Source of the DNA: Bacteroidales bacterium KHT7
GTDB taxonomy: Bacteria; Bacteroidota; Bacteroidia; Bacteroidales; Bacteroidaceae
Assembly: GCA_900102385.1 (NCBI GenBank)
Contig: FNBQ01000021.1
Span: 1 to 64,000 of the forward strand
Direction: 5' to 3'
DNA length: 64,000 nt
Below, piece by piece: positions 60,551 through 64,000 of the stretch (positions are counted from its first letter, which is position 1; the number at the start of each line of letters is the position of its first letter). A model generated the notes under the pieces. It was not told where the DNA came from. It worked only from the letters and a program-made list of their open reading frames with translations, and made no database searches. Made by a program: the position numbers and the translations under genes.

Positions 60551-61525
60551 TTATTTCACTTTAAATTCGTTGCTAAGTTTAAATCCGCGGAGGAAACTCT
60601 CAACATCCATGCGCTTCTTTCCTGCAATCTGAAGTTCTTTTATGCGGAGATAGCCGTCGTTCAGAGCAATATCAAACGATTTCTTCCCGTCTGTACGAAC
60701 CGAGCCGACCGTTCCGCCCTCGCCTATCAGTTTTTCGGTTGCAAATAGTTTCATAACCAATTCCTTACCATCTGGGGCAACAAGTGTTGTCCATGCGGCT
60801 GGGTATGGCGACAAGCCTCTCACAAAGTCGTAAACTTGCTTTGTTGTCTTGTTCCAGTCAATCATGCAAGTTTCCTTGAATATTTTTGGAGCAGGACGAA
60901 GTTCGGTACAATCACACATCTCGCTCTGTGGAATGGACTTTACCGTGCCTGCGATTATGTTGTCGACTGTTTCGAGAACAAGGTCACCACTCAAAGCCAT
61001 CAGTTTGTCGTGAACAACCTCCACGTTATCGTCATCGGCAATCGGAATCTTAACTTGCTGGATAACATCGCCAGTATCAATCTCGTGCTTCAGGAAGAAT
61101 GTTGTCATACCCGTTTCTGTATCGCCGTTAATCACCGCCCAGTTTATCGGGGCTGCTCCGCGATAGTGAGGCAGAAGCGATGCGTGAGCGTTGAACGTGC
61201 CGAAACGTGGCATGCTCCACACAACTTCGGGCAACATTCTAAAGGCTACAACAATCTGCAAATCGGCCTTTAGAGAGCGAAGTTCCTCAACGAAAGCCTC
61301 GTCCTTCAGTTTTACAGGTTGCATCACCTTCAAGCCCTTCTCTACGGCATATTTCTTTACTGCACTTTCCGAAAGCACATCCTGATGGCGACCCATCGGC
61401 TTGTCGGGCATCGTAACAACACCAACAACGTTATATCCGCCTTCAACAAGGCGTTTTAGGCTCTCAACGGCAAATTCGGGAGTGCCCATATATACTATAC
61501 GCAAATCTTCTTTCGTCATGTTCAA
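60551..61525 (-). CDS. fmt: methionyl-tRNA formyltransferase
   Basis: Formylates initiator Met-tRNA with 10-formyl-tetrahydrofolate. 324 residues from 61525 (an ATG two codons later is equally possible). The Rossmann-like domain opens RIVYMGTPEFAVESLKRLVEGG. The active site is FGTFNAHASLLPHYRGAAPINWAVINGDTETGMTTF, with the Asn and His catalytic residues. IDTGDVIQQVKIPI follows, and the C-terminal OB-fold tRNA-binding part begins near VYDFVRGLSPYPAAWT. It is followed on the promoter side by a CLC gene with 19 bp between them. The order tsaC-CLC-fmt is, as I recall, common in Bacteroidales. No def gene is adjacent. Confidence 0.96.
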   Translation of the reverse strand: MNMTKEDLRIVYMGTPEFAVESLKRLVEGGYNVVGVVTMPDKPMGRHQDVLSESAVKKYAVEKGLKVMQPVKLKDEAFVEELRSLKADLQIVVAFRMLPEVVWSMPRFGTFNAHASLLPHYRGAAPINWAVINGDTETGMTTFFLKHEIDTGDVIQQVKIPIADDDNVEVVHDKLMALSGDLVLETVDNIIAGTVKSIPQSEMCDCTELRPAPKIFKETCMIDWNKTTKQVYDFVRGLSPYPAAWTTLVAPDGKELVMKLFATEKLIGEGGTVGSVRTDGKKSFDIALNDGYLRIKELQIAGKKRMDVESFLRGFKLSNEFKVK

Positions 61526-61544
61526 GTGTTTTTAGGGGTTAATA

Positions 61545-63347
61545 CTAATCTTCTGACATATCGGCAAGAACTTGTCTGTAAGTACTGAATATCTGCGACT
61601 TAGACACAAAGCCGACATACTTGTCATCTCCGTCGACAACTGGCAGATGCCATACCTTGCTCTTCTCGAATTTCTGCATAACTTCTTCCATCGTGTCGGT
61701 TGTAAGAAGTTTTTCGGGACAAGAAATCATCAGTCCCTCAACGCGGAAACGCTGATAGAGTTCGGTTCGGAACATAAGATGGCGAATCTGGTCCATCTTT
61801 ACCATTCCAAGCAGATGTCCTGCGCCGTCTACGACTGGATAAATATTTCGTTTACTGTTACTTATCACCTTTACGAGATCGCCCAAGTTCATTCCAACTG
61901 TAACCGGGTCATACACATGTTCGATAACCGTATCGAGGCTCATCAGAGTCCATATTGCGCGGTCTTTGTTGTGCGTAAGCAGTTCGCCCTTCTTGGCCAA
62001 TCGCATCGAGTAGATACTATGAGGCTCGAAGATGATGATGGTGAGATATGCGCACACCGCAACAATCATCAACGGCATGAAGAGGTCGTATCCGCCTGTC
62101 AGTTCGGCAATCAGAAAGACGCCTGTCAGAGGCGCGTGCATAACGCCGCTCATCAGTCCTGCCATGCCAAGAAGCGCGTAGTTTTTCTCCTGAATGAAGA
62201 ACCACCCGCCGATGTACGAGTTCCACATTCGCGAGAAAATGAAACCCGAAACGCAGCCGAGGAACAGACTTGGCGCGAAGATTCCACCGCAACCGCCCGC
62301 GCCGTTGGTAGAACTCGAAGCGTAGACCTTAAAAAGCACAATCAGAATAAGATACAGAATCAGTAATCGCGCGCTGCCGGCAAAGAGCGAGTTTTTCATT
62401 ACTTCGTTCCAGTCGTCCAGATTCGTTCCGTTAAGCAAAAGTTCGATAGTCTCATAACCTTCGCCGTAGAGCGGTGGAAAGAGGAAGATGAGAGCCGCCA
62501 GAACAACCGAACCAATGGCAAACTTGACGTACCACTTCTTCAGTTTGCGGAAGATATCCTCGTAGGCATTCATCGCTCTCGTAAAGTAGAGCGAAACCAG
62601 TCCGCACACGATGCCGAGCAATACACACGCCGGAATGTGGCTTACCTGAAACGGGTCGTCCAAGTGGAAGCGAAACATCGCCTCCGTTCCGTTGAAGAGA
62701 TATGTGAAACTTGCAGCCGTTACGCACGATACGAGCAGTGGCAAGAGCGATGCCATCGTCAAGTCAATCATAAGCACCTCGAGGGTGAAGACGAGTCCGG
62801 CAATCGGCGCTTTGAAGATTCCCGAAACAGCACCAGCCGCACCGCATCCGATGAGGAGCATCAGCGTCTTGTGCTCAAGTTTGAAGATGCTTCCAAGGTT
62901 TGAGCCGATGGCAGAACCCGTAAGCACGATTGGCGCCTCGGCTCCGACCGAACCGCCGAAACCAATGGTTATGGCACTGGCAATGACGCTCGTCCAAGTA
63001 TTGTGCCGCTTAATCTTTCCCTGATTTCGAGAAATGGCATAGAGAATCTTGGTTACTCCATGCCCGATATCATCCCTGACAATGTATCTGATAAAGCAAC
63101 TTGTGATGTAAATACCCACTATCGGGTAAACCAGATACAACCAGTTCGCTCCTGTCGAATCGAAGCGTTCTGTAAGCAAATGCTCTATGTTACCAATAAG
63201 AGTCTTCAGTATAAGCGCAGCAAGAGCCGTTCCTATACCCACAATGAAACTAAGGAGAAGAATGAACCTCTTTTCGGGTATATTCTTCTCGCGCCACTGG
63301 ATGAATCTCTCCAGCCTTGTCAACTCAGTTTGGTCTTCAATCGTCAT
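61545..63347 (-). CDS. CLC-family chloride channel/transporter with paired CBS domains
   Basis: 600 residues, inner membrane. About 18 CLC helices (residues 28-435) are followed by two CBS domains (about 455-590: YDPVTVGMNLGDLVKVISNSKRNIYPVVDGAGHLLGMV and TTDTMEEVMQKFEKSKVWHLPVVDGDDKYVGFVSKSQIF). Selectivity-filter loops: GHGVT at 95-99 (E. coli GSGIP), GGSVGAEAP with gating Glu137, and GGIFAPSLFLG near 355. The proton-pathway position (E. coli Glu203) reads Val191 in FTLEVLM, as in eukaryotic CLC channels and not exchangers. It may therefore be a passive anion path, gated through CBS domains by adenine nucleotides. Between tsaC and fmt. Confidence 0.92.
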   Translation of the reverse strand: MTIEDQTELTRLERFIQWREKNIPEKRFILLLSFIVGIGTALAALILKTLIGNIEHLLTERFDSTGANWLYLVYPIVGIYITSCFIRYIVRDDIGHGVTKILYAISRNQGKIKRHNTWTSVIASAITIGFGGSVGAEAPIVLTGSAIGSNLGSIFKLEHKTLMLLIGCGAAGAVSGIFKAPIAGLVFTLEVLMIDLTMASLLPLLVSCVTAASFTYLFNGTEAMFRFHLDDPFQVSHIPACVLLGIVCGLVSLYFTRAMNAYEDIFRKLKKWYVKFAIGSVVLAALIFLFPPLYGEGYETIELLLNGTNLDDWNEVMKNSLFAGSARLLILYLILIVLFKVYASSSTNGAGGCGGIFAPSLFLGCVSGFIFSRMWNSYIGGWFFIQEKNYALLGMAGLMSGVMHAPLTGVFLIAELTGGYDLFMPLMIVAVCAYLTIIIFEPHSIYSMRLAKKGELLTHNKDRAIWTLMSLDTVIEHVYDPVTVGMNLGDLVKVISNSKRNIYPVVDGAGHLLGMVKMDQIRHLMFRTELYQRFRVEGLMISCPEKLLTTDTMEEVMQKFEKSKVWHLPVVDGDDKYVGFVSKSQIFSTYRQVLADMSED

Positions 63348-63400
63348 TGTTTAAGAATGATTATATTTTTTCGGGAATTATTGTTTCTTTGATGATTTTT

Positions 63401-63970
63401 TTATTCTCTTATCACCTGCACCACTCCGCCAGCGCCGAGTTTTATGATGCTCGACGGCTTCACGCCGCCTTTCTCGTTCTGCCTAGCACCAACTATATAG
63501 TCGACTGCACTCTTAATCTCGTCGCTGATGTCGGCAAAACTCTTTGGCGAAGGCTCTCCGCTGATATTCGCGCTCGTTGAGACAACCGCCTTGCGGAATC
63601 TAAAGCACAGTTGCTTGCTGAATTCCTCGTTTGTAACGCGGATGCCCACGCTTCCGTCCTCGGCCAGAAGATTTGGAGCAAGATTACGCGCGCCGTCGTA
63701 GATTACAGTAAGCGGTTTGGTTGAGAGCTCTATCAAATCCCACGCTACTGGCGGAACATCCTTTACATAGAAATCAATTTTCGCCTCGCTGTCTACAAGG
63801 CAGATAAGTGCCTTTGAATCAGCACGTTTTTTTATCTCATAGACTTTCTTCACAGCCTCCTCGTTGGTGGCATCGCAGCCGATGCCCCAGATGGTATCTG
63901 TTGGGTAGAGAATGACGCCGCCATTACGCATCACCTCTACCGCTTTCTTTATTTCTTCGTTATAATTCAT
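63401..63970 (-). CDS. tsaC: L-threonylcarbamoyladenylate synthase (YrdC/Sua5 domain)
   Basis: Makes threonylcarbamoyl-AMP for the t6A37 modification of ANN-decoding tRNAs. 189 residues, the one-domain TsaC form without the Sua5 extension. ILYPTDTIWGIGCDATNEEAVKKVYEIKKRADSKALICLV is the N-terminal signature with the KxR...K/S-x2 ATP and threonine site. VGIRVTNEEFSKQLCFRFRKAVVSTSANISGEPSP has the conserved STSAN-SG. The start at 63970 gives the usual MNYNEEIKKAVEVMRNGG. It is the first gene of a probable tsaC-CLC-fmt transcript, with 53 bp to the CLC start. Confidence 0.94.
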   Translation of the reverse strand: MNYNEEIKKAVEVMRNGGVILYPTDTIWGIGCDATNEEAVKKVYEIKKRADSKALICLVDSEAKIDFYVKDVPPVAWDLIELSTKPLTVIYDGARNLAPNLLAEDGSVGIRVTNEEFSKQLCFRFRKAVVSTSANISGEPSPKSFADISDEIKSAVDYIVGARQNEKGGVKPSSIIKLGAGGVVQVIRE

Positions 63971-64000
63971 CAGAACTCACTTGTAAAGTGGAACTTTATA

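Overview
The window comes from a chromosome of the order Bacteroidales (phylum Bacteroidota). The support is direct: Bacteroidota-type promoters (TTTG, about 20 bp, TAnnTTTG) stand before many genes, and the gene set is typical: a putative porin, a TonB-dependent receptor with a carboxypeptidase-like plug extension, SPII lipoproteins, TlpA/DUF4369 proteins, a fimbrillin-like lipoprotein, a serine palmitoyltransferase, two GH43 enzymes and a DUF4450 protein. A closer placement (Prevotellaceae- or Bacteroidaceae-like) is not possible from the sequence alone. I saw no tRNA, rRNA or CRISPR array.

Layout. 1-6.8 kb: the tail of an IS1595-family transposase abutting a lipoprotein gene, aspS, a small-peptide/fimbrillin-like lipoprotein pair, and a recR operon with two paralogous membrane proteins and a GNAT enzyme. 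6.8-15.4 kb: an 11-bp-period repeat element, a sodium:solute symporter, then engB and a tightly packed menaquinone operon (thioesterase-menF-menD-menB-menC-menE). 15.4-26.5 kb: an SH3 protein, dapA, ligA, a beta-helix protein, a divergent porin plus solute-binding protein, and a TonB-dependent receptor. 26.6-34.6 kb: an AraC regulator with a DUF4450 enzyme, a TPR protein and gyrA. 34.6-40.6 kb: a leucine-rich-repeat gene flanked on both sides by 11-bp-period repeats, clpC, a candidate small RNA of about 240 nt and a GH25 lysozyme. 40.6-50.8 kb: a TonB C-terminal-domain protein, a lipid-kinase-like protein divergent from serine palmitoyltransferase, a two-receiver/PEP-binding-domain protein, and a DUF3237-GH43-GH43 operon. 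50.8-64 kb: three TlpA-like proteins (two from a recent tandem duplication), hsp20 behind a consensus sigma-54 promoter, a probable gpx-radical SAM-flavodoxin operon behind three regularly spaced palindromes, a small secreted protein, and fmt-CLC-tsaC.

The observations most worth following are: (i) the candidate small RNA at about 39543-39783, which has its own promoter and terminator and four exact copies of TAAAGATTG; (ii) three palindromic operators about 46-47 bp apart over the gpx promoter; (iii) a textbook sigma-54 promoter before hsp20; (iv) a dispersed intergenic element built on an 11-bp degenerate repeat, present as two homologous copies that differ by about four units, with related units also before the LRR gene; (v) tandemly duplicated TlpA proteins whose CXXC dipeptides differ. 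Promoter positions also fix several start codons (recR, ligA, the porin, GH25, the lipid kinase, DUF3237) downstream of the longest open frame.
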